61,992 nucleotides of DNA from Arenibacter sp. ARW7G5Y1 (GTDB lineage: Bacteria; Bacteroidota; Bacteroidia; Flavobacteriales; Flavobacteriaceae). A program made the translations under genes and the position numbers. Of the stretch, positions 28,959 to 36,490 are shown in pieces (position 1 is the stretch's first letter; every line of letters begins with the position of its first letter). Below the pieces are notes generated by a model that ran no database searches, had not been told where the DNA came from, and saw only the letters and a list, made by a program, of their open reading frames with translations. The stretch spans positions 1 through 61,992 of the forward strand of contig NZ_QJJZ01000023.1 in the NCBI RefSeq assembly GCF_003201775.1, in the 5' to 3' direction.

Positions 28959-30086
28959 CTATATTTTTTGATAGATCGACTTTAATTTTTCAGGGGTTAT
29001 AATAGTCCTCCATTCCTTTCCAAGGGCATTTTCCCATAGAGGCACAAGACCAAGCGCCACATTGATCATAATTTCAAAATCATCGTTCGTCAGTTCACTA
29101 CAAATGCCTTTGGGCAGCTGAATATTATGCCTTTCCCTCATTTTATCAAATAATTCCACCCCTTCAGGATAAAACTCCTTTAAATGTTGGAACACCAAAC
29201 AGTTCCCTATTCCATGTCTAACTCCCAATAAATAGGACAGGCCATAGCTCATGGCATGTGCAACCCCTACTTGTGAATAGGCAATGCTCATTCCCCCATG
29301 CCACGAAGCCATCATTAATTTATTTCTAGCATCATCCTCTTGCCTATCTTCCAAATAGACCTCTTTACATAGCTCCAATGCCTTCTCACCATAGCTCTGG
29401 CTAAATGCATTTAGAAAAGTACCACTTAGGGATTCTATACAATGAATAAAACAATCCATACCGGTAAAGAACCATTGTTCCTTGGACACCCCCTTTGTTA
29501 AATCGGGATCCATAAGCACTTGATCAAAAGTGGTATAGTCCGAGTTGATTCCCAGTTTTTTCTCCGGCCCCAATAGAACCGTTGTCCTGGATACTTCTGC
29601 TCCGGTACCGCTGATGGTAGGTATACCTACGTGATATACGGAAGGGTTTCTTACCAAATCCCAACCTTGGTATTGATGGGCATTGCCCTTATTGGTCAAC
29701 ATGATTGCCACGGCCTTTGCCAGATCAAGTAATGTTCCCCCACCAATACCTATAATTCCAGAAGGCAAATGGGCATAATCGTTTTTAATTTTCTGCACCA
29801 AGGCATCTACTTGGGCTGTTTTAGGTTCCTCATCCGCTGAAATGAATATTATTTGATCGTTAAAGACCAAGGGGATTCTAGAAATAATTCCCGTGCCTTC
29901 GAACACATCGTCTACCAAAAAAATAAATGGTGCCTCGGAGTTGATCCGTTTTGGCAGTAAAATTTCCCCAAGTTGCCCAAAAGATCCTGCACCAAATATA
30001 ACGCGTGGTACCATAGGAAAATTCTTGTAATTTGTCTTCAATTCAGGGCTTATAATTGTGTTGATATTTTTACTCTTTATGTCCAT
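28959..30086 (-). CDS. kdnB: 3-deoxy-alpha-D-manno-octulosonate 8-oxidase KdnB
   Basis: This iron-type alcohol dehydrogenase has 375 residues, with GIGGGTLLDLAKAVAIMLTN, YQGWDLV, GIPTISGTGAEVSRT, NSDYTTFDQ, and metal ligands in GMDCFIHCIES and RHGIGNC. These segments match my memory of Shewanella KdnB, which oxidises C8 of Kdo so that KdnA can add an amino group (Kdo8N). It is the third gene of kdsB-HAD-kdnB, 4 bp after the HAD gene. KdnA is not in the window. A general iron alcohol dehydrogenase is the less likely alternative. Confidence 0.88.
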   Translation of the reverse strand: MDIKSKNINTIISPELKTNYKNFPMVPRVIFGAGSFGQLGEILLPKRINSEAPFIFLVDDVFEGTGIISRIPLVFNDQIIFISADEEPKTAQVDALVQKIKNDYAHLPSGIIGIGGGTLLDLAKAVAIMLTNKGNAHQYQGWDLVRNPSVYHVGIPTISGTGAEVSRTTVLLGPEKKLGINSDYTTFDQVLMDPDLTKGVSKEQWFFTGMDCFIHCIESLSGTFLNAFSQSYGEKALELCKEVYLEDRQEDDARNKLMMASWHGGMSIAYSQVGVAHAMSYGLSYLLGVRHGIGNCLVFQHLKEFYPEGVELFDKMRERHNIQLPKGICSELTNDDFEIMINVALGLVPLWENALGKEWRTIITPEKLKSIYQKI

Positions 30087-30090
30087 AAAC

Positions 30091-30792
30091 TTACTTAAGA
30101 TACTCTAAGATATCGGAGATACCATTTAAGGTGAGATGATCGTTATTATGTTCCTCCATCTTCACTTCTTCATGTTGCCAAGTGGTATGAAAGGGGATAT
30201 GTACAGCTTTTGCACCAATTTTCAGAATAGGCAATACGTCCGATTTTAAAGAATTTCCAATCATTAAAAACTCCTCCACAGGAATTTCCAAATGCTCCAG
30301 CAGATTCCTATAATTTTCCTCCTTTTTATCGCTCAGAACTTCTACATGGTGAAAATATTGGGATAAACCCGATTTTTCCAATTTCCGCTCTTGATCCAAC
30401 AAATCCCCTTTGGTCAATACTATTAGCCGATATTTATCCTTTAATGCTTCCAATACCTGCTCCACCCCATCCAATAATTCCACTGGGTGCGTCAACATTT
30501 CCTTCCCTAGATTCAAAATTTCCGTAATCGTTGCCTGCGAAATCCTATTATTCGACAGATCCAGGGCAGATTCTATCATGGACAACATAAATCCCTTAAT
30601 ACCATAACCATATAGTTCTAGGTTCTTAATCTCCGTTTTAAAGAGTTCCTGATCTATTTGATTCTTGGTTTCATAGTTATCCAGAAGACTGGCAAATTTT
30701 TCTTCCGCATTCCTAAAATAGGTCTCATTTACCCATAGGGTATCATCGGCATCAAAACCAACTACCCTGATTTTTCCAAAATCTACCTCCAT
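30091..30792 (-). CDS. HAD family hydrolase in the kdsB-kdnB operon
   Basis: The protein has 233 residues. The nucleophile motif is GFDADDTLW (DxDxT), motif II is VLTKGD, and motifs III/IV lie in SDKKEENY and [12 protein letters not shown]. The cap inserted after the first motif (about 20-95) makes it a subclass I HAD of the YjjG type, unlike the capless KdsC. It overlaps the kdsB stop by 10 bp and kdnB begins 4 bp later, so the three are co-translated. It could dephosphorylate a Kdo-pathway intermediate, but this is inference. Confidence 0.85.
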   Translation of the reverse strand: MEVDFGKIRVVGFDADDTLWVNETYFRNAEEKFASLLDNYETKNQIDQELFKTEIKNLELYGYGIKGFMLSMIESALDLSNNRISQATITEILNLGKEMLTHPVELLDGVEQVLEALKDKYRLIVLTKGDLLDQERKLEKSGLSQYFHHVEVLSDKKEENYRNLLEHLEIPVEEFLMIGNSLKSDVLPILKIGAKAVHIPFHTTWQHEEVKMEEHNNDHLTLNGISDILEYLK

Positions 30793-31511
30793 ACCTTTTT
30801 GGCTTTTTCCAAATCTTCGGGAGTATCTATTTCTATACCGGTAACACTGGTTTCTACCATCTTAATTTTCTTTCCATACTCCAGGTAACGAATGGCTTCT
30901 ATTTTTTCTGTCGCTTCCAATATAAGCATAGGCAGTCTCTGAAAATCCATCAGTGCACTTTTTCTAAAAGCATAGATTCCCTTATGTTTAAAATAAGGTA
31001 TGTCCAACTCCCTTGACCTGGGATACGGAATTGGGGCCCTCGAAAAATATAGGGCAAAATGTTGGTTATCCACAATTACCTTAACCGTATTGGGATCATT
31101 GATCTCGACCCAATCAGTAATTCTGGTCATCAAGGAAGCTAAATCTATTTCCTTTTTTACGTCATCCTTAAAAACTTCAATTACACTTACCAAGCTTTCC
31201 CTATCCGTAAATGGCTCATCTCCCTGAACATTTACGATGATATCTACATCCATGGATTCCACTGCCTCTGCTATACGGTCACTTCCACACTCATGTTGCT
31301 TTATGCTCATTATGGCCTTACCGCCAATATTGGCAATGGTATCGTATATTGTAGTACTGTCCGTAACTACATACACTTCCTGAAACAGACCAGTATTCAC
31401 TGCGGCTTCATAGGTCCTTTGGATAACCGGTTTCCCTTGAAGGTCCTGCATAAGCTTACCTGGAAACCTTGAGGCCGCATAACGAGCCGGTATCATTGCA
31501 ATAATTTTCAT
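30783..31511 (-). CDS. kdsB: 3-deoxy-manno-octulosonate cytidylyltransferase (CMP-Kdo synthetase)
   Basis: The protein has 242 residues. It starts [19 protein letters not shown], the nucleotide-binding signature of the family, with [32 protein letters not shown] and a C-terminal [14 protein letters not shown]. It activates Kdo (or 8-amino-Kdo) as the CMP sugar for lipid A-core assembly. It is first in its operon with a TAAATTTG box about 100 bp upstream. Confidence 0.96.
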   Translation of the reverse strand: MKIIAMIPARYAASRFPGKLMQDLQGKPVIQRTYEAAVNTGLFQEVYVVTDSTTIYDTIANIGGKAIMSIKQHECGSDRIAEAVESMDVDIIVNVQGDEPFTDRESLVSVIEVFKDDVKKEIDLASLMTRITDWVEINDPNTVKVIVDNQHFALYFSRAPIPYPRSRELDIPYFKHKGIYAFRKSALMDFQRLPMLILEATEKIEAIRYLEYGKKIKMVETSVTGIEIDTPEDLEKAKKVWR

Positions 31512-31612
31512 AAGTAGCTATTTATCGATATTTGACGGTCATATGTAATACGCATATCTTGATTGATTTTGTGCCCAGTTTTGGGTCATGCCCATTTCAC
31601 CCGTAAATTATT

Positions 31613-31620
31613 CAAATTTA
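31613..31620 (-). promoter_or_regulatory. -7 promoter box for the kdsB operon
   Basis: TAAATTTG on the minus strand lies between the DUF4126 stop and the kdsB start. No clear TTG at -33. Confidence 0.4.
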
Positions 31621-31627
31621 ATATGGA

Positions 31628-32191
31628 TTATGTTCTTGGTCTAATTTTTCTATAAAGCCTATATACGACAATCCATATAATAAGGACCAAAAACGCTGCA
31701 AGAATCGGAGCAAAAATAGATGCGGTAGTTACTACGGCCGCAGTTCCCGTTTCCACCAAACCGATAACAGGGTTGGCCACTCCGCCAGTGGTGGCCGTTG
31801 AGGCCAATCTGCCGGTAGCCGAAGCTCCTTTAATTGCGGTGGCCGTTCCCCCACCAGCTATAATGGCCAAGGTCCAGGTAATTACAGGATCTAAATTGGC
31901 AGCGGTGGACACCATAACGGCGGTACCTGCCAAAGCGGCCATAGGCAGGGCGAAACTATCCAGCAAATTGTCCAACCAAGGAATAAAATATGCAAAAATT
32001 TCTACAATAGTAGCAACGCCAAAGGTTATTAAGGCAGCCATGCTTCCTACCCATTCCCAACTTTCATTTAATTGCCAAACATCAAAATAAGCGGCCAAAC
32101 TCAAAGCAAACAAAGGCAAAAAAATCCTAAAGCCAACAGATGCCGCCAGCCCTATACCTAAAAATATGCTTAAAATGGTTTCAAAAGTCAT
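31628..32191 (-). CDS. DUF4126 domain membrane protein
   Basis: The protein has 187 residues and several hydrophobic helices: FLGIGLAASVGFRIFLPLFA, a central WVGSMAALITFGVATIVEIF, a Gly/Ala/Thr-rich stretch (about 95-135), and a C-terminal IFAPILAAFLVLIIWIVVY followed by RKIRPRT. This matches the DUF4126 family of small integral membrane proteins. Function unknown. It lies between the RecD-like helicase (33-bp gap) and the kdsB promoter. Confidence 0.85.
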   Translation of the reverse strand: MTFETILSIFLGIGLAASVGFRIFLPLFALSLAAYFDVWQLNESWEWVGSMAALITFGVATIVEIFAYFIPWLDNLLDSFALPMAALAGTAVMVSTAANLDPVITWTLAIIAGGGTATAIKGASATGRLASTATTGGVANPVIGLVETGTAAVVTTASIFAPILAAFLVLIIWIVVYRLYRKIRPRT

Positions 32192-32224
32192 ATTCGAAAA
32201 CTATAATGCGAAATTAGGCTATTC

Positions 32225-33658
32225 CTAATCAACAAAAAAATCGTCCTTAAAGCCTATGAGGTACAATTTGTGCTTGGCCCTGGTCACGGCAGTATACAAC
32301 CAACGAAGATATTCCTTGTCTATTCCATTGGGCAAATAAGGTTGTTCCACGAAGACGGTATCCCATTGCCCACCTTGGGACTTATGACAGGTAATTGCGT
32401 AAGAGAATTTAACCTGAAGTGCATTAAAAAATTTATTGTTCTTTACAGCCAAAAACTTTTTGTATTTGGATTTCTCATCGGCATAATCCTTCATAACTTC
32501 CTGATAAAGGCGGTTGCCATCATCATAGGATAAAGATGGGGTCTCTGCCATAATAGTATCCAAAAGCAGGACTGTTTCGAACGGTTTTTGGTTGGGATAA
32601 TCTACCATTTTCACTTTAACCTCTGCAAATTTAAAACCGTACAACTCCTTAATGGAAAAAATCTCCAACACTTCAATGATATCTCCGTTGGCAATAAAAC
32701 CAGCCTCCGAGGTAGGCTTTAACCAAAAATAGTTGTTTTTGACTACCATCATATAATCCCCTGTGGCCAATTCGTTTTCCAGATATAGGATTCTATTCCT
32801 AATATTTCCATTGTATAGATTTGCCCTTTTATTGGAGCGTACTATAATGGCGGTTTCCTCTTTACCATTTTGAGAGTAGGAATCATCTATGGCCTCTTGG
32901 ATATCATTGCCATCCACCAGGCGAACTATATCGGTATAATGGCTGACCGAAAACTTAAAGTCATCAAAGAACTCATTTTGCAGTTGTTCCCTTAAGTTGG
33001 TGGCGTTTACTAAAATTCCAGAATCTTCGGCTTGCCTCACTACCTCATCCAACTCCAATTTTATAACTTCCTTATTATAATTCAAGGATAACTGATCTTC
33101 ATCAAGGGCCGGACTAATATTCAAATGTACGGGCGGAAGCTGTGCGGTATCGCCAATGAGGATTAGCTTACAATTATGTCCCGAATAAACATACATTAAT
33201 AAATCGTCCAGGAGGGACCCATTCTCCATTAACTTGGAATCAGTACGCGTATCGGAAATCATGGAGGCCTCATCCACAATAAAAATAGTATTTCTATGCT
33301 TGTTGGGCGATAATACGAACTGTACCCCACCCCCACTCTGCTTTTTGGGAAAATAGATTTTTCTATGAATTGTAAAAGCCTGTGTTCCCGAGTAATTGGA
33401 CATGACCTTGGCCGCCCTGCCTGTAGGAGCCATTAAAACAGCCTTCATCGTAGTCTTCCAAAGATTGGTCACAATAGTCCCCACAATGGTTGTTTTTCCA
33501 GTACCCGCAAACCCTTTTAACATAAAAACACTATCCTTTTCCTTGGACAAAACAAAACTTGCAAGTTTTTGCAAAGCCACTGACTGCTTGGCAGTTGGAT
33601 CATGCGGAAATTTGTCTGTAAGTAGTTTAAAAAAAGTAGCGTCGGTTATAGAAGTCAT
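32225..33658 (-). CDS. ATP-dependent DNA helicase, RecD/Dda-like (SF1B)
   Basis: The protein has 477 residues. Walker A is MLKGFAGTGKTT, Walker B is IFIVDEASMIS, motif III is ILIGDTAQLPPV, and the C-terminal UvrD-like motif is AITCHKSQGGQWDTVFVEQP with YTAVTRAKHKLYL. This is the compact RecD2/Dda-type 5'-3' helicase without the RecBCD-specific N-terminus, probably a repair or fork-restart helicase. The predicted transcription start is right at the ATG, so the mRNA may be almost leaderless. Confidence 0.9.
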   Translation of the reverse strand: MTSITDATFFKLLTDKFPHDPTAKQSVALQKLASFVLSKEKDSVFMLKGFAGTGKTTIVGTIVTNLWKTTMKAVLMAPTGRAAKVMSNYSGTQAFTIHRKIYFPKKQSGGGVQFVLSPNKHRNTIFIVDEASMISDTRTDSKLMENGSLLDDLLMYVYSGHNCKLILIGDTAQLPPVHLNISPALDEDQLSLNYNKEVIKLELDEVVRQAEDSGILVNATNLREQLQNEFFDDFKFSVSHYTDIVRLVDGNDIQEAIDDSYSQNGKEETAIIVRSNKRANLYNGNIRNRILYLENELATGDYMMVVKNNYFWLKPTSEAGFIANGDIIEVLEIFSIKELYGFKFAEVKVKMVDYPNQKPFETVLLLDTIMAETPSLSYDDGNRLYQEVMKDYADEKSKYKKFLAVKNNKFFNALQVKFSYAITCHKSQGGQWDTVFVEQPYLPNGIDKEYLRWLYTAVTRAKHKLYLIGFKDDFFVD

Positions 33659-33665
33659 AGGACAT

Positions 33666-33693
33666 CAAAGATAATCAGTATTTTTAAGGTCAA
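33666..33693 (-). promoter_or_regulatory. Promoter of the RecD-like helicase gene
   Basis: TTG (33693-33691), a 17-bp spacer and TATCTTTG (33673-33666) on the minus strand. Confidence 0.5.
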
Positions 33694-33719
33694 ATACTTT
33701 TACCATTAAAAAAAAATTG

Positions 33720-33727
33720 TAGATTTG
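33720..33727 (+). promoter_or_regulatory. -7 promoter box of the pseudopilin-like/DUF3822/rsmD operon
   Basis: TAGATTTG matches TAnnTTTG, 32 bp before the ATG. A TTT at 33698-33700 with 19-bp spacing is a weak -33. Confidence 0.5.
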
Positions 33728-33759
33728 TGACAACCACTAAATAAAATAACACTTACAAA

Positions 33760-34410
33760 ATGAAGACCATTTTACAAATTTTCCTTTGGATAGTATCTAT
33801 CGTGTTGGGTTATATGATATATAATTCTGTGAACGGCCCCATTGAATTTAAGAAAGTTAAGCAAGAACGTTTTGCCAAGGTAATCTCAAATTTGAAGGAT
33901 ATTAGAAATTCCCAAGAAGCGTACAAAACTGTAAATGGCAGATATGCAAAGGATTTTGAATCCTTAGTAAGTTTTGTGGACACCGGCAAATATACCATTA
34001 CCCAACAGAGAGATTCCTCTTATTTGGAGTACGATAAGAATTTTGGTATCGACATGTTGAAAGAGGTTAAGATAATTGATACACTTGGTACTGTTTCAGT
34101 GAAGGATTCCTTGTTCAAGAAAGACGATCGTTTTAAGACAATGATGAACGTACCTTTTGCTCCCAATGGTGAGAAATTTGAAATGAAGTCGACCATCATC
34201 GAAAAAAGCGGATACAAAGCTCCCGTCTTCGAAGTAAAAGTTAGGAAGGATGTTGTTTTACATGACCAACCCAAATCTTTATTGGCAAGGGAAAACACCC
34301 AAATTAATGTAGATGAGGTAAATGGAAATGTAATTAAGGTTGGATCATTGACCGAGGTAAGTACTAGTGGAAATTGGCCCTCTATATATGACAAACGAAA
34401 CGACCAATAG
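33760..34410 (+). CDS. Conserved membrane-anchored protein with pseudopilin-like N-terminus
   Basis: The protein has 216 residues. One hydrophobic helix at residues 4-25 (ILQIFLWIVSIVLGYMIYN) is followed by a long helix with SNLKDIRNSQEAYKTVNGRY and AKDFESLVSFV. That spacing (helix, Q-A-Y, G-x-Y, then a strand-rich C-terminus) resembles type IV/type II pseudopilins, but the cleavage site G-F-x4-E is absent. The family is conserved in Flavobacteria in my experience and has no known function. It overlaps the DUF3822 gene by 23 bp, indicating coupled translation. Confidence 0.75.
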   Translation: MKTILQIFLWIVSIVLGYMIYNSVNGPIEFKKVKQERFAKVISNLKDIRNSQEAYKTVNGRYAKDFESLVSFVDTGKYTITQQRDSSYLEYDKNFGIDMLKEVKIIDTLGTVSVKDSLFKKDDRFKTMMNVPFAPNGEKFEMKSTIIEKSGYKAPVFEVKVRKDVVLHDQPKSLLARENTQINVDEVNGNVIKVGSLTEVSTSGNWPSIYDKRNDQ

Positions 34411-35224
34411 CGTTTTAGAAAATTCTAAATCGGAATATCATAAATTGTCCATTCAAGTTAGCTTGAATGGACTTTCTTTTTGTGTACTGGACACACTATC
34501 CAATACCATTCTTGCTTCGGAAAGACTAGTGTTTGAAAATGAACTTACCCCTTATGCCGTTCAAAAGGAGATCAAACAGCTCTTTGAAAAAAATAAGGTA
34601 AGCAACATAAAGTTTTCCGAAGTCGTCGTCATACATCGGAACAATCTTTTTAGCTTGGTCCCACAAGCACTTTTCAACAAAGATGAGTTGGCCAATTACC
34701 TAAAATTCAATGCCAAAATCCTAGCGAACGACCATCTGGAATACGATGAAATTAAAAGTCTGGACATGGTTAACGTTTATGTTCCCTTTATGAATATAAA
34801 CAATTACATATACGACCTTTTCGGCGAATTTGAATTTATGCACCATGGAACGATCATGGTTCAGACCTTGACGACCCATCACGGCAATCAAAGCGACCCT
34901 ATTTGTTATGTACATCTTATTGAGGGTCATATGGATATAGCCGTAATTTCCAACAAAAAGTTGATACTGTTCAACAACTTCAGCTTTTCCACCAAGGAAG
35001 ATTTTATATACTATCTATTATTTACTTTGGAACAATTAAAATTGGATACGGACACCACCAAACTCAAACTTTTTGGATCTATTGAGGAAGGTGATGAATT
35101 ATATAATATGTGCCATCAATACATAAGGGACATTTCCATTTTCATCCCCTCCAACACTTCATTTTATCATTTTGGGGGATCGGAAAAGGAGACCATAGAT
35201 TTTACACTACTAAACACTCTTTAA
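34388..35224 (+). CDS. DUF3822 family protein
   Basis: This protein of about 278 residues has a two-lobed layout. KLSIQVSLNGLSFCVLDT and CYVHLIEGHMDIAVISNKKL each look like the first strands of an RNase H/actin-type fold, the fold of PilM and GspL. The start MTNETTNSVL at 34388 is preferred to an ATG at 34367 that begins inside the previous gene's last codons. The stop TAA overlaps the rsmD ATG by one base (TAATG). The cellular role is unknown. Confidence 0.82.
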   Translation: MTNETTNSVLENSKSEYHKLSIQVSLNGLSFCVLDTLSNTILASERLVFENELTPYAVQKEIKQLFEKNKVSNIKFSEVVVIHRNNLFSLVPQALFNKDELANYLKFNAKILANDHLEYDEIKSLDMVNVYVPFMNINNYIYDLFGEFEFMHHGTIMVQTLTTHHGNQSDPICYVHLIEGHMDIAVISNKKLILFNNFSFSTKEDFIYYLLFTLEQLKLDTDTTKLKLFGSIEEGDELYNMCHQYIRDISIFIPSNTSFYHFGGSEKETIDFTLLNTL

Positions 35225-35769
35225 TGCGCATTATATCCGGTAAGAACAAAGGCCAAAGACTAACTGCCCCTAAAAAACTGCCTGTCCGACCCACAACCGA
35301 TATGGCCAAGGAGGCCCTCTTCAACATACTCAATAACCAATACCACTTTAACGAGGTGAGCGTCTTGGATCTCTTTGCCGGAACAGGAAACATTAGTTAT
35401 GAATTTGCCTCTAGAGGCTCCGAAAATATTACCGCCGTAGATGCGGACTTTGGATGTATCAAGTTTATTACCGCCACATCCTCAGAATTGGACTTTCCTA
35501 TAACGACCATCAAAAAAGATGTATTTCAATATTTGCAGGCCAACCCAATAAAAGCACATATTATATTTGCCGATCCGCCCTACGATCTGTCCCCTGAAGA
35601 ATTCGCCACCATTCCCAAATTGGTCTTTGAAAGGCAGCTGCTGCTAGAGAACGGTGTTTTGATCGTTGAGCATTCGAAACATTCCGATCTATCACATTTG
35701 GAGCACTTCACCCACCAAAGAAGATATGGCGGTAGTGTTTTTAGCTTTTTCGAATGGATGGAAGAATAA
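35224..35769 (+). CDS. rsmD: 16S rRNA (guanine966-N2)-methyltransferase
   Basis: The protein has 181 residues. It starts MRIISGKNKGQRL, the RsmD signature, followed by RPTTDMAKEALFNIL, the SAM motif VLDLFAGTGNISYEFASRG, and the catalytic IIFADPPYDL. It methylates G966 (E. coli numbering) of 16S rRNA during 30S assembly. It is coupled to DUF3822 by a TAATG overlap. The coding part of the frame upstream of 35224 overlaps DUF3822 and is not RsmD. Confidence 0.95.
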   Translation: MRIISGKNKGQRLTAPKKLPVRPTTDMAKEALFNILNNQYHFNEVSVLDLFAGTGNISYEFASRGSENITAVDADFGCIKFITATSSELDFPITTIKKDVFQYLQANPIKAHIIFADPPYDLSPEEFATIPKLVFERQLLLENGVLIVEHSKHSDLSHLEHFTHQRRYGGSVFSFFEWMEE

Positions 35770-35810
35770 TGAAAGTTTGGGCCGACCGAATTATAAGGAA
35801 AAGATGCTGC

Positions 35811-36003
35811 CTGCGGCGGCATTAATCAAAAAAAATCTTCCAATGGCCGCATTCATCAAGAAGATACCGCCCTGCGGCGGCATTAATCAAAAAATCTTCA
35901 ATGGCCACATTCATCAGGAAGATACCGCCCTGCGGCGGCATTAATCAAAAAATCTTCAATGGCCACATTCATCAGGAAGATACCGCCCTGCGGCGGCATT
36001 AAT
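35811..36003. repeat. Nested tandem repeat, 58-bp unit, about 3.3 copies
   Basis: Units begin at 35811, 35872, 35930 and 35988 with CTGCGGCGGCATTAAT; the second and third are identical by eye. Each 58-bp unit consists of two related 29-bp halves, built on GGCGGCATTAATCA and GGCCACATTCATCA. The junction forms a short hairpin (ccgcc-ctgc-ggcgg) in every unit. The repeat lies downstream of both rsmD (+) and rnpB (-) and is far richer in GC than its surroundings. Confidence 0.9.
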
Positions 36004-36011
36004 TCGACTAC

Positions 36012-36030
36012 GCATTTGCATAGCAAATGC
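36012..36030 (-). terminator. Hairpin downstream of rnpB
   Basis: gcatttgc-ata-gcaaatgc is an 8-bp perfect stem just past the rnpB 3' end. There is no T-run on the minus strand after it, so its role in termination or processing is uncertain. Confidence 0.4.
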
Positions 36031-36045
36031 TGTCTCATTAAAAAA

Positions 36046-36354
36046 AGCAGGTCATAAGCCGGATTCTGTTAGCCTTGAAATACTTCATGGCCTCCCTATC
36101 ATTTATCTAGGCCCATGGTTGCCCAAAGGCTCTAACCGCCTACCCTTCAGCTTGGGCGTGCAGCCCTCAAACACTGATTTACATGACGTTGCACCGTATA
36201 GAGTTTACCTGGTTTCACTACAGCATAACCTGTACATACTTTCTGTTGCACTTGTCCTCATCTCTCAATGGACGGGCGTTACCCGCTATACTGCACTATG
36301 GTGTCCGGACTTTCCTCTCCCCACGGAACGCGGGGAGCGATAAGGCGACCTGCT
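36046..36354 (-). ncRNA. rnpB: RNase P RNA (type A)
   Basis: On the minus strand the 5' conserved block GAGGAAAGTCCGGACACC lies around 36319-36301, and the 3' block ACAGAATCCGGCTTAT around 36069-36054. The two ends pair as P1 (AGCAGGTC at 36354-36347 with GACCTGCT at 36053-36046), followed by a T-run. This is the catalytic RNA that trims tRNA 5' leaders. The length of about 309 nt is on the short side of type A. A perfect TAnnTTTG box ends 5 bp upstream. Confidence 0.95.
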
Positions 36355-36358
36355 GCTA

Positions 36359-36366
36359 CAAAGGTA
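36359..36366 (-). promoter_or_regulatory. -7 promoter box of rnpB
   Basis: TACCTTTG on the minus strand ends at 36359. Initiation 5-7 nt later would fall exactly at the P1 helix. Confidence 0.6.
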
Positions 36367-36431
36367 ATTCAATTGTTGATAAATAAAATACTAAAGAAAG
36401 TTAAATAGGCCCTTTAATACAATGCTATTTT

Positions 36432-36461
36432 TATATTTGTACTTCACGCCTCAGGCGTTTT
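36432..36461 (+). promoter_or_regulatory. dnaX promoter (-7 box) and 5'-end hairpin
   Basis: TATATTTG (36432-36439) is followed at 36446-36458 by ACGCC-TCA-GGCGT and TTT. The hairpin would begin at about the first transcribed base. An ATG at 36422 lies upstream of this promoter and so cannot be the dnaX start. Confidence 0.5.
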
Positions 36462-36490
36462 GTAAGTATATAAAATTTAAGTTAATAGCC

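Noticed and set aside
35666..35944. ORF reading IKK...PPCGGINQK repeats
   Set aside because: It is just translation of the tandem DNA repeat in a frame overlapping rsmD.
35811..36003. CRISPR array
   Set aside because: Units are contiguous and near-identical with no unique spacers, and there are no cas genes.
36422..36490. Start of dnaX at ATG 36422
   Set aside because: It lies upstream of the -7 box and adds residues not found in the family.
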